NCBI GenBank assembly: GCA_000469685.2
Contig: LS997562.1
Location: 28,333,391-28,397,390 of the forward strand
From: Haemonchus contortus
Lineage: Eukaryota; Nematoda; Chromadorea; Rhabditida; Trichostrongylidae
Direction: 5' to 3'
DNA: 64,000 nucleotides
How positions within the stretch are numbered: position 1 is the stretch's first letter; every line of letters starts with the position of its first letter. Positions 34,891-44,493 of the stretch are shown here, piece by piece. The notes beneath the pieces were generated by a model. That model did not search any database and was not told the origin of the DNA. It saw only the letters and a program-made list of their open reading frames with translations. The position numbers and the translations under genes were made by a program.

Positions 34891-34957
34891 CACTTGTATG
34901 CATGGACAAAAAATAAATACATATATTCACATACCACTTGGGAGGAAGTATAGCAAC

Positions 34958-35262
34958 AGTATAGTATAGGTATAGCGGTAAATGGCGCACTTCTAACACA
35001 CACATGGTCACGGGTTCGAATCCCGGATCGATATCTGCTTAGGCCAACCAAGCCTTCCATCCCTCCGGGATCGGTGAGTTGGTATCGGACTCGTCTGGGA
35101 GGATAAAAACACTGATTTGTACATCGGCTAGCTACCGCAAGTCATTGTATAGGCCGCATACGCACTAATTACCCAACTACGATTCCGAATGGATGTCGTG
35201 TGCGGGGGCCATAACTCAGAAGAGATTGACTGATTAACGCCAAACTTTATCCTTCATTCCCC
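34958..35262 (+). repeat. tRNA-derived SINE (family 1), best-preserved head
   Basis: TATAGCGGTAAATGGCGCAC, then CATGGTCACGGGTTCGAATC with a perfect GGTTCGAATCC B box. Then come CCAACCAAGCCTTCCATCCC, GGTATCGGACTCGTCTGGG, TTGTACATCGGCTAGC and GATTGACTGATTAACGCC, ending CTTTATCCTTCATTC. No tRNA-type secondary structure beyond the head is needed. Confidence 0.88.
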
Positions 35263-35271
35263 GTCTGGAAA

Positions 35272-35345
35272 AGTGTGCTAGTGGAAAGTAGCGCACTATC
35301 ACACACGCATGGTCCCGGAACTGAGTCCCCGATCTATACCCGGGT
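35272..35345 (+). repeat. SINE family 1, head fragment in tandem
   Basis: TGTGCTAGTGGAAAGTAGCG, then CACACGCATGGTCCCGGAAC and TGAGTCCCCGATC. It begins 10 bp after the full copy ends, as if a second insertion landed in the first one's tail. Confidence 0.75.
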
Positions 35346-35587
35346 GATTAAATTTTGTTCCTCGTACGGTTATCGCTTTCCAAGAGGCCTGTGATATACC
35401 TAGATCGATTCAGCTGACATATGGCTTCTTGAAGGTGGCTTCTCGAGCTCAAACACAACTAATTTGACGTGTTCTACTACAAAGATCGTAGAAATCGTAG
35501 AAAGAACAGGTGGTTGGTGCGCTGTTGATCCGTCAGGTTACTGCATGGAGTTGTGAAAATTGAAATATTTGTGATAGAGTGAGTAGT

Positions 35588-35892
35588 GGGCGGAGATGCG
35601 GTAGAGGAAAACGACACGCTTTCAGAGGCATGATCCGGAGATCGAATTTCGAATCGTCACTCGCCGATTCAACCGTGCCATCTGCCTATCCCTCCGCTAT
35701 TAGCTAATTGGTACCAGACTTGTCTGAGAGGACAAAAGCACCGACTTGTACATCGGCTGACCACCGCAGCTATTGTAGGCCGCTTACGAATTCAAAAACG
35801 CAACCGAAATTCTTAAAAGGTGTCGAATGGGGAGCGGGACGCCTACCATGAGCGGGATTGATTATCGCCAAAAAGTTTATCTTATCTTCAAG
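35588..35892 (+). repeat. SINE family 1, third copy of the cluster
   Basis: Diverged head (GAGATGCGGTAGAGGAAAAC) with a decayed B box; a clear body: CTAATTGGTACCAGACTTGT, ACTTGTACATCGGCTGACC, GAGCGGGATTGATTATCGCC, ending TTTATCTTATCTTC. The open frame that starts at 35,827 is mostly SINE 3' sequence. Confidence 0.8.
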
Positions 35893-37330
35893 CAACTCCA
35901 ATCATCGGGCCTGAGTATTTCATTCGCTTTTCTTCCGTGGAGCAAGACGGGTTCAGCTTTTACCATTAGACCTGCTGAAGACGCAAAATACCGATGCGTT
36001 CAAGAAGAATTAGAGGAAGTCAGTTCTTCTTGCTTTGATAGGCACACAGAATTTCTCGAGGACTATAGCCTTGAGAGTATCCACTTATGAGTATGGTTTT
36101 TCTTACTGTACGTTTTTTGACTTTTCTGCTGTTTGAGTTTGTAACTGGTTTCGTTTCCTTGTTTACTACCGAAGCGCACCTTTGTGTGTATTTTAAATAA
36201 GTAAATAAATACATAAATAAACCCCGCGCCGAGACAGACGTTTGAATAATCGCGAAGAAAGTTTGAAAATAGGCAGTGTCTAGGGTAGAAAATCCATTTG
36301 CTCTTTCCCAATCCCTGCTATCTCACTTCCATCCCAAGGCATGATACTTCTCAGAAAACCTCAACATCACAGGAAGCGTACGTCCCCCGTCGATTTGTAT
36401 CGTATCCGTATTAATCGTTAACATTATTATGTTAATCGCTCCAAGATTTCGACAACATCACGGACCGTTCTAGTGGATAGAAAATTCTCAGGGCCATGCG
36501 CTCCAGCAAGGGTTACCTACACAGAGTAACTTATCTAACCGATACTCATAGTCATCGTCAGCTCCTTCGTAAGCGATCTATTGCAGAAAACTTTTTTATA
36601 ATCGGTGACGGGACTTCACTTTAACTAGCACTTTGATGAATTAGTAGGAGAACGATTTGTAGAAGGGATGGGCACGGAATTTGTGAAGGGAATCGGCGGG
36701 ACAGAAGGATAAGAAGAACTGGAGAAAAATACATATAAAGAGATTACTACAAAAACAACGTTTTCTCCTTGAGTGGATACGACCTAACGTCACATCTACT
36801 CCCATTGATTTCTTCCAGTCATTAGAAGCCTATCTGTTTTGCTGCATGGAGACATAGAGCGTTCCCTGTATGATACTGAAAACCCCGGTGATAGACTGAA
36901 AGGGGTTATGTGATTTTCCCGAGACGCAGGTAGATGTGGAATGGTTTTGCTTCGTTCATTCATGCATATACACATTGTTTTGCGGTCGCATTCATTTGTT
37001 CCGAACGCTGCTGATTGTTCATCGAGATGAATGACTTCAAAGCGCCAACGATACGAGTCTCTTCAGAAACACGCGTTCTGCCCTTAATAGCGTTTTGTGT
37101 CAGCATTTCAGAGGAAATTCAATAAAGGCACTAGTCGTCATCTTTTCCGGGTTTTCCTTTGATTTATTCAGTTCAGAGGACAGAAGTCTCTATCATAAAA
37201 ATGAAATTGATTGAAAAGACTAAGAAAGTAAACACAAAGGTCACATATTTATCACGGAGTAAGCACAAACGTTATCCCCATACTCTTTTACTGAATCTCT
37301 AATATCTACGAGGCAGGTAACTTTCACCCG
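35893..37330. other. Region with nothing recognised
   Basis: AT-rich stretches (TAAATAAATACATAAATAAA near 36,196-36,220) and no conserved coding or repeat signal that I could name. Confidence 0.5.
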
Positions 37331-38110
37331 GTTATCATCCGAGGCGAGGATATTGGGGTGGTTAAGAGTGTCGGCTCAGTCCGCACTAGAGAAAACCACA
37401 TGTTCCACCTGCCGAGGTTGACAGGCCGGCTGGTGGAGGACCTTTGTCACAACGTCACAAAAATGGTTGAAGTCACAAGTCAGCAGACCTTGCTATTTAA
37501 TGCGATTAACGCTATGGAGAAGCACAAGAAGAAATAGGTGGAGGTCATTTCAACTCAGAACCTTTCTCGTTGAAGGATTTTCAACAATCAGGCTACGTGG
37601 CGCGACCTACACGGAATAACCTCCCAGATCCTTACGGCCATAGCAGACGCCCAAAAGGCGAAGGATCAAGAGTCCTGGCAATCTATACTATCAATCGCAT
37701 AGGAAGCATGTAGAGAAAATTTGATGGTGCAAGCGAAGAAGTTCAAGCACAGCGTCATCGGATTGACCGAGACAAGAAAGTGCGATTTTGCGATTTTGTG
37801 ATGTCCATCACATCATGCGATTTTGTGATGTCCGTTGGACCAGAGCGGTTACCTTGTGAATCCCACAACAGGCCAAACAAACAACAGGATGTTCTACAAG
37901 AAGGGAGCTATATGCCTCGTATTCCTTGTGTGAGAAGGAACCTGTTAACACATCGCTTCACGGCTGAATTGGGAAGTTACTCGTGATCAACGGGACGACA
38001 GATGATACAAATGTTTTAATTGCAATCATCCTCTATGGCGTTCCTCTTAAAGAACGCACCGGCAGACAATTATGCTGATGAGAATTAATAAAAAACTTGA
38101 AAACGAAGCA
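37330..38110 (+). pseudogene. Decayed gag-like retroelement relic
   Basis: A broken frame reads through LPRLTGRLVEDLCHN, INAMEKHKKK (stop), ATWRDLHGITSQILTAIAD and later KCFNCNHP near 38,020, a partial CCHC-type zinc knuckle (C-x2-C-x-H). Several in-frame stops separate the pieces. This arrangement, helical domain then zinc knuckle, is what a retroelement gag looks like after decay. I cannot assign the clade; it does not resemble the gag at 40,116-41,558. Confidence 0.35.
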
Positions 38111-38288
38111 ACGTATAAGACATTCGATTCTTCGAGTTATCTTGCCAGAACCATCGTATTGATATTCCACATTTAAGTACTCACTTTAGGTAATACACTG
38201 CGTTTCTTTCCCGTCCGAACCACTACAGCATAGCGCGGTAAAGCGCCTGCTATAGTAAAGATTTCGCCCTTCTGGCACCGTTTTGATG

Positions 38289-38996
38289 CTAAAGGCAGTG
38301 TTCACGAAAAAATTGTTTCGGAGATTTGCACATGGTTTGAATTCGAAGCCCCCTCTGATACCATTTGTGCAGGAATTAGGTCGGAAAACAGCTGGATAGG
38401 GCACGATAAGGCCAGGAACTTTGGGGGACGGGATGCCTCCGCCCCTCGCTAGGCTGGCTACGGGTTCGAATTTTCCTTCACCACTTTCGCATTGGAGCGA
38501 AGTTGGCGAAAAATCGATACGCAGGTTGGCAAATTGCAGGGAATGATCAGCTGGTCGACCGCCTCGCACAGGGGCTAGTATTCGGCTGTTATTTCTATTA
38601 TTCGCGTATCGTTTGTTTTTTTTTGTTATTAATTTTTTTACGGTATCATTCTTTAACTTTTCTCGTAAGTTTATTGAAGATTTTAACACATTTTGTGTAG
38701 ATTATTGCATGCAAATGTTTTTTTTTATTTCAGAAACTCCGTTAATTTCGATGTGTTGTCTGTATTGCGGACATTGCGTCGCGTTCGTGCATTTTCGCGC
38801 GAACACTCCCTAACCGTCGTTTTTTCAATGTGAAATACGTCCAACCCCCCTTTCCAGCTCTTTTTTTGTCCTTTTGTAATTATTTTTGTTCATCGTTTTT
38901 TGCGCTTGTTTCGTTGTTATCGCTTTATTCTAGAGTAGTCCTATCAATTCCCGTCAAAAAAGGGTACCCTAACTTTTTTCTAAACACTGCCTTTAA
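38289..38996. mobile_element. Possible MITE with CTAAAGGCAGTGTT termini
   Basis: Inverted ends TAAAGGCAGTGTTCACGAAA (left) and its partner ending AAACACTGCCTTTAA (right) enclose about 710 bp of AT-rich, non-coding DNA. The ends resemble those of the 22,768 and 48,761 MITEs (AAGGCACAGTTCACG) but the interior does not. It lies about 60 bp from the LTR element. Confidence 0.5.
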
Positions 38997-39059
38997 CCTC
39001 GTTTGGGAAGGGCTTTTTGCCCTACAAAAGCACCAATGATCAGAAGGGCAGAAATGGGG

Positions 39060-39969
39060 TGTCGCGCCGTCCGGGCCGCCCTGCCGAGCGCCCGATGCAT
39101 CGGTGGATCGCTCGGACTGGCGGTCGGGACGGCGTGATGATGACCGGGGTCTTACGCGCGCTCGCAAGCTCGGCACCCTCTGCCACGCGGGCATGTTAGG
39201 CCATGCGGCCCCGGTGTCTACGCCAGGGACCTCGGGTTGTTACTGCCTCCGCAGTACACAAGGGGGGTTGCTGGCCCAGTGCCGAGCTCCCTCGGACACT
39301 GGGCGAAGGGTTCCACCGTGGCCTACGTGCTACCCTGTGCGCACGAGAGTAACTGCGATATGACAGATGTTACTGACATCCTACGTGACTCCAGCACACT
39401 TGTATGATATACATTTTATGAATACTACGTCAATACGGTATTGATTGTGAATACGAATAAATGGATAAAAATACTGTGGAAATACTGTGAACAAATACTA
39501 TAGAAAAATACTATGGATGAAAAGCAAGAAAAGATATACACGAGTTAAACCACACTATAACCTACGGTCTTGGGGTACGATCTCAAGCTCAACCAGGCTC
39601 CATCCAAGCCTTCCCACCTCCTTTGGGGCTCCGCTGCATCCGGGTCCTTGTTGGCAGTGGACCATCTTCCGGTTGTTCCATTTGACGATCCTTGCAGCTT
39701 GACTCCACTCTTGAGATGGCATACGAGTGGTATTGAGAGCCCATCGGGGGCTTCGTCGTTGTTGCTGACGTTGAAGGCACAAGAGCAGTCGAGAAAGCAG
39801 CCGTCCGAGGCGTTGACACGATGATGGAATGAAGGATGCAACGCCTAGAGCGGCTAGAGTCCGCCGCCACGTGGCAAACTCTAGCTCTCTGCGGCGTACG
39901 GTGCCTTCCCGGCGGGACTACGCGCGCGCCCAGGCGAGGCGGCCTTTAAGTTGTCCGAACGGCACGACA
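39060..39969 (-). repeat. 3' LTR (910 bp)
   Basis: Aligned with the other LTR I count about eight substitutions and two indels (5 and 3 bp), so roughly 99% identity. On the plus strand it begins TGTCGCGCCGTCCGGGCC and ends GGCACGACA. Read through on the plus strand it also contains GCATCGGTGG (near 39,098) and TGCCACGCGGGC (near 39,180), which look like pieces of glycine tRNA; see findings. Confidence 0.95.
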
Positions 39970-40115
39970 CTCCGGGCGGCAAAGACAAAAAGTCCCGGCG
40001 GCGAGGGACGGTCGGCTTGGCTTACCTACTGCGACTACGCAGAAATACAACACGATCTTAAAAGTTGTTTTCTACGGGCCTAACTACCTACTACGGATCG
40101 TACGGGGCGTCGATG

Positions 40116-41558
40116 TTATTGACTGCGAGTGTTGGTCACAGAGAAGATCGTGATCCAGTGATCTTGTCTGCAAGTACGACAAGGAGAATGGCTACAGGAT
40201 GACGATGTATGGTCACTGCGCAAGCACTTCCAACAGAGGTTGGATGCGCGTACGAGGGCCCTACGAATAGCCACCGGAGCTTGCAACGTACAACGAGTAG
40301 ACCGATGTTCTTCCGATTCGCAGAAACAACACCGAGATGGAGTGGGTGATCGCCAAGTTATCGCTGGAGAACACGACGAACTACGCTGATGACTCGAGGA
40401 GCTTACAGTATAGTTGTGCCTAAGTGCGGTGGAGTCTTCGTACTTCTCCTTGGACGCGATGATGTTGTCAAGCTGCTTCATGATCTGGTCGAGATCGAAC
40501 TCCTGTTGGCTTTGGAATTCGAGATCATGCAGCTTCTGTTGGATTTCCGCTGGAAATTTACTTTTGACTAGGTCAAGAATAGGTGAAATTGAACGAAAAT
40601 CCTCGTATCTGCGTAAACCATGGAGAATACCTGAAAGGCGGAACCAAGTGTTTCGGAGATCTGATCCGATATTGTAAGCTGCCGGAAGCTGTTGAAGCTG
40701 TCTATGAAGGGTGGCACGCGTCTTGTGAGGACGATCGTACCTCCTCTTCAGAGCATTCACCAGTTCCGAGTAGTTACACTCATCCGGATCGAGGTCCTGG
40801 AGAACAACCTTGGCTTCGTCTTTAAGTAAGCCTTGTAGATATAAAAATTTATAAACCGGTGATATATTGGAATCGCTATGTACCGCTAGCTCGAATGTAC
40901 GCCAAAACCTATGGAACTGCGTGATGTCCCCTGAGAATGGTTCAAGCGTGAGTTTATCCAGCTGTATGGCTGAGTACGCTGACGTCGAACCACTCTGAGA
41001 TGGAATAGAGGGCGACATTGTATGCGAAAATAGGCTAGATGCGTCATTCGGACGCTGCGGTAACACAATGGAATTAGTCTGCGTGCTTGCGCTAGATGTT
41101 GAGGCTGAGTGCTCTCGTCGATGTTGCTGACTGCGTACGTCTTGAGTTACCCCTGGTGGAATAGGAGTATGGCCATTGTGGTTGAGCGCTCTAAGTTCGT
41201 CCATGCGCGTGTCCAGACGTAGCAAGAGACCCTGTGCCGTCAATATCGCCTCATCTATGCGCAACTTCTGAAGAAAGGTGTGATGTTTCTCGCCTACGGT
41301 ATCCTGGTCGCCTGCTTCCTTGACTAAATCCTGAAATGCTTGACGCCTCTCGACGAGCATGCGCAACGCGGAGCGGACTTGTGCTGCGTGCGAATCGATG
41401 ATGGCATAGTGCGATTCGAGCGAGCTTCGCGTGCTAAAAGCTTGAGCACCTATGGGTTCCAATGCCGAAGGAGGAATCTTACCTTTCACATTCTCCCATG
41501 CTGTTATCGCCTTGGTCAAGTTCCGCTTGGATGCACCGATTGAGGACATACTGATCAC
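40116..41558 (-). CDS. Gag of BEL/Pao-type element
   Basis: 480 codons, a nucleic-acid-binding capsid-type protein. Residues about 1-130 are helical and about 130-200 are Ser/Thr/Gln-rich. Residues about 205-300 match the DUF1759 gag domain of BEL/Pao elements (LEPFSGDITQFHRFWRTFE, FLYLQGLLKDEAKVVLQDL). The C-terminus has CCHC knuckles CCFCESEEHRSTRC and CWKCLRSDHTSSSC, then a third that is cut short (CRTCRQDHW). BEL/Pao proteins normally continue into an aspartic protease. Here the frame ends within about 15 residues, so the deletion begins at the gag-protease border. No internal stop or frameshift is seen. Confidence 0.92.
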   Translation of the reverse strand: MISMSSIGASKRNLTKAITAWENVKGKIPPSALEPIGAQAFSTRSSLESHYAIIDSHAAQVRSALRMLVERRQAFQDLVKEAGDQDTVGEKHHTFLQKLRIDEAILTAQGLLLRLDTRMDELRALNHNGHTPIPPGVTQDVRSQQHRREHSASTSSASTQTNSIVLPQRPNDASSLFSHTMSPSIPSQSGSTSAYSAIQLDKLTLEPFSGDITQFHRFWRTFELAVHSDSNISPVYKFLYLQGLLKDEAKVVLQDLDPDECNYSELVNALKRRYDRPHKTRATLHRQLQQLPAAYNIGSDLRNTWFRLSGILHGLRRYEDFRSISPILDLVKSKFPAEIQQKLHDLEFQSQQEFDLDQIMKQLDNIIASKEKYEDSTALRHNYTVSSSSHQRSSSCSPAITWRSPTPSRCCFCESEEHRSTRCTLQAPVAIRRALVRASNLCWKCLRSDHTSSSCSHSPCRTCRQDHWITIFSVTNTRSQ

Positions 41559-42161
41559 TTGGCAGGAGGTGGTACTGCCGTACCCAGTCTAAAAAGGGAC
41601 TACAATGGATGTGTGCTGAGCCGGAGGGAAACTATTGGCCGATAGCTCCCTACGGCAATGTACGAGAATGCGAATCGCGACGCTGGCCAGGCGAACCGAA
41701 GATGACACGAACAACCAAATGTACTACGGAGACGAGCGAGGAAGTGGCTACTGACGTACGACACGGAAAAGGCAGCACAAGGGAATAGGCAAGCAACCCG
41801 GAATGACGGTACCCGTTGTTCTGCGCCTACGTCCAGAAACCCTTACCAAGGAGTGATACGAACCTCCCGGAGGAGCCAAACCGTCCCAACTTCCCGCCCG
41901 GCCGGAGAAACTACTACTCCGTCGCTCAATAAAGAAGCAACTGTCCCCAAGTCCGCTTGTGCCACTCAAGGGGAACTTGGGTAAGAGCAGGGTCCCCACA
42001 CGGGAAGAAGGTTCGGACTCCCATAACGGTGGACGTCTACGCAGACCAACCGGTACTTGCTGGCGTAGGTGCTGCACTATAACCCTTGGGGCACTACGAG
42101 AGGGGCGAGCGCGAGACGGGCTCGATCACTAAGGCCCAACGTGGGTTTCCCACACGTTGAA

Positions 42162-42179
42162 CCCCAGTCCGATGCACCA
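42162..42179 (-). other. Primer-binding site
   Basis: On the minus strand TGGTGCATCGGACTGGGG starts immediately after the 5' LTR. TGG pairs with the CCA end of a tRNA, and the first 11 bases (TGGTGCATCGG) fit the 3' end of tRNA-Gly(GCC) as I recall it. Beyond 11 bases the match fails. Confidence 0.7.
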
Positions 42180-43097
42180 TGTCGCGCCGTCCGGGCCGCC
42201 CTGCCGAGCGCCCGATGCATCGGTGGATCGCTCGGACTGGCGGTCGGGACGGCGTGATGATGACCGGGGTCTTACGCGCGCTCGCAAGCTCGGCACCCTC
42301 TGCCACGCGGGCATGTTAGGCCTTGCGGCCCCGGTGTCTACGCCAGGGACCTCGGGTTGTTACTGCCTCCGCAGTACACAAGGGGGGTTGCTGGCCCAGT
42401 GCCGAGCTCCCTCGGACACTGGGCGAAGGGTTCCACCATGGCCTACGTGCTACCCTGTGCGCACGAGAGTAACTGCGATATGACAGATGTTACTGACATG
42501 CTACGTGACTCCAGCACACTTGTATGATATACATTTTATGAATACTACGTCAATACGGTATTGATTGTGAATACGAATAAATGGATAAAAATACTGTGGA
42601 AATACTGTGAACAAATACTATAGAAAAATACTATGAATGAAAAGCAAGAAAATATGTATACGAGTTAAACCACACTATAACCTACGGTCTTGGGGTACGA
42701 TCCGATCTCAAGCTCAACCAGGCTCCATCCAAGCCTTCCCACCTCCTTTGGGGCTCCGCTGCATCCGGGTCCTTGTTGGCAGTGGACCATCTTCCGGTTG
42801 TTCCATTTGACTACGATCCTTGCAGCTTGACTCCACTCTTGAGATGGCATACGAGTGGTATTGAGAGCCCATCGGGGGCTTCGTCGTTGTTGCTGACGTT
42901 GAAGGCACAAGAGCAGTCGAGAAAGCAGCCGTCCGAGGCGTTGACACGATGATGGAATGAAGGATGCAACGCCTAGAGCGGCTAGAGTCCGCCGCCACGT
43001 GGCAAACTCTAGCTCTCTGCGGCGTACGGTGCCTTCCCGGCGGGACTACGCGCGCGCCCAGGCGAGGCGGCCTTTAAGTCGTCCGAACGGCACGACA
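42180..43097 (-). repeat. 5' LTR (918 bp)
   Basis: Promoter-bearing LTR for the minus-strand element. It is longer than its partner by the 5-bp CGATC-type insertion near 42,702 and a 3-bp insertion near 42,811. Confidence 0.95.
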
Positions 43098-43102
43098 TGG
43101 GG

Positions 43103-44490
43103 CTATGATAGTAACCAACAAACAAGCGATGCCTCCGAATTGCATGATTTTCGCCCCGAGCTCTCGACGGAGTGGCTTAGATATTACCAAGTCTTCTCAC
43201 AACAAATTACTGATATGAGCTTTTGGCTGATCAAGGGTATAGATGAGGATGGTAGAGCTGGAGGGGTGAATGGCTTGGCTGGCTTGGGGGGAAATCTTTT
43301 CAAATTAATTCCCAAGTACCACTGTGAAGTTGAGTATTTTGATGGCGGATTAGATGTTAACCCACGGCTTACTTTTATCCAATTTCATAGACTGACCAAG
43401 GTGATTCGCGTGGGGTTCATATGAATAGTTCGCACCCCATTTTTTTACAACTTTTTTCAGCATGTGTTTTCCACTTCACTTTTATGTTGCGTTTTCCTTC
43501 TTTATTTCTTCTTTTATTTCTTGGTTTTGATCATTTTTCAACTGCGCATCTGTAGAATGAGCCAATGCACGTTTAGTTCCATTTGGATCACTTCCCCTCT
43601 TCAGCAATTGCCCTCTCAGATAAACTGCTATCGACTCTGTGAATTAGATATTTGAAACTCGTTTTATTCTAAGGTATTCTGAGGCGAGAAGGAACAGGAA
43701 AAAGCGTTGCGAGGCCACTCGTTGCTAAAGTCAGGATCTTCTGCTTTCTCGGACGAGGTTGGCTGTATTCAACTGGCCATACTAACCATGACCTGATGGA
43801 AGGACAATTTGCGATTTCTAGACATAATAACATACTAATTCCATCACATAATAGTACCACACAAATTATTACATGGCTTACATGAATATTGTTATAAACA
43901 CACTATACTATTAACTACTATACTACCACATTGTACTACTCACTATAAACTTTGTTGATGGTTATACAAGAACAATTCTGCACAACATCTCTCAGCTCTA
44001 CACACCGCGGTTTAAAGAGTGACTGTCGAGATTCCAACAGAACCGCTCAGCCACACCCCTCTTTTCACTTCAAGAAGCGATTTTATGATTTCTAGAGGAT
44101 TACTTTCCATTAGTTCATCACTATGCTGTATTGCTTTGAAGTCTGAAACATGAAGCCAACTTATAGAAGTCAATGAGAACTCAGATACGCGGCACATTTT
44201 TCACCAAGTACAACTTTAATCGACGGCTTTGTTAACAGCTTGAACTCTACGCATACTTTTATTCAATTTTGATGACTGACTGGGTGGTTCGCATGAGCAT
44301 GATTCCTCATGAATTGTTACGCTTTCCTAAGTTTTACAACAGCCTTTTTTGCTTTTTTGCATCATTTTTCAAGGGAACTACAATATTGACATACCTGCTT
44401 TGATCTTTGTCCTGCTTCTAGTCCGCCACGGTTTTTATGTGGTCTCGCACAGAAAAGTATGGTGTGAGGTAGTACTGTACATTTCGTAAT
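43103..44490. other. Region right of the LTR element
   Basis: An open frame continues out of the LTR (GYDSNQQTSDASELHDF onward to about 43,420), codon-like but unrecognised. Its 3' part (LTFIQFHRL and the following 100 bp of T-rich DNA) recurs at 47,310-47,440. From 43,430 on the DNA is AT-rich with no feature I recognise. Confidence 0.45.
43360..43490 (+). repeat. Direct repeat shared with 47,310-47,440
   Basis: ACTTTTATCCAATTTCATAG, GACTGACC, GGGGTTCATATGAATAG and CACCCCATTTTTTTACAAC recur four kilobases downstream with about 80% similarity by eye. Confidence 0.65.
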
Positions 44491-44493
44491 TAT

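Larger units (their letters stand above)
39055..43102 (-). mobile_element. BEL/Pao-type LTR retrotransposon, pol deleted
   Basis: The element is 39,060-43,097 (4,038 bp), read on the minus strand. The two LTRs are about 99% identical. Both start TG and end CA, and the 5-bp direct repeat TGGGG flanks the whole element (39,055-39,059 and 43,098-43,102). A primer-binding site directly abuts the 5' LTR. The only long frame is gag (41,558-40,116); just 147 bp separate its stop from the 3' LTR, so protease, reverse transcriptase, RNase H and integrase are missing. It is therefore non-autonomous, yet its LTR similarity and clean target repeat show recent movement, presumably by proteins from a complete relative. 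Confidence 0.95.

Noticed and set aside
34958..35035. A true tRNA gene with a perfect B box.
   Set aside because: The same head recurs in all SINE copies with the same long 3' body, and no cloverleaf acceptor pairing was evident.
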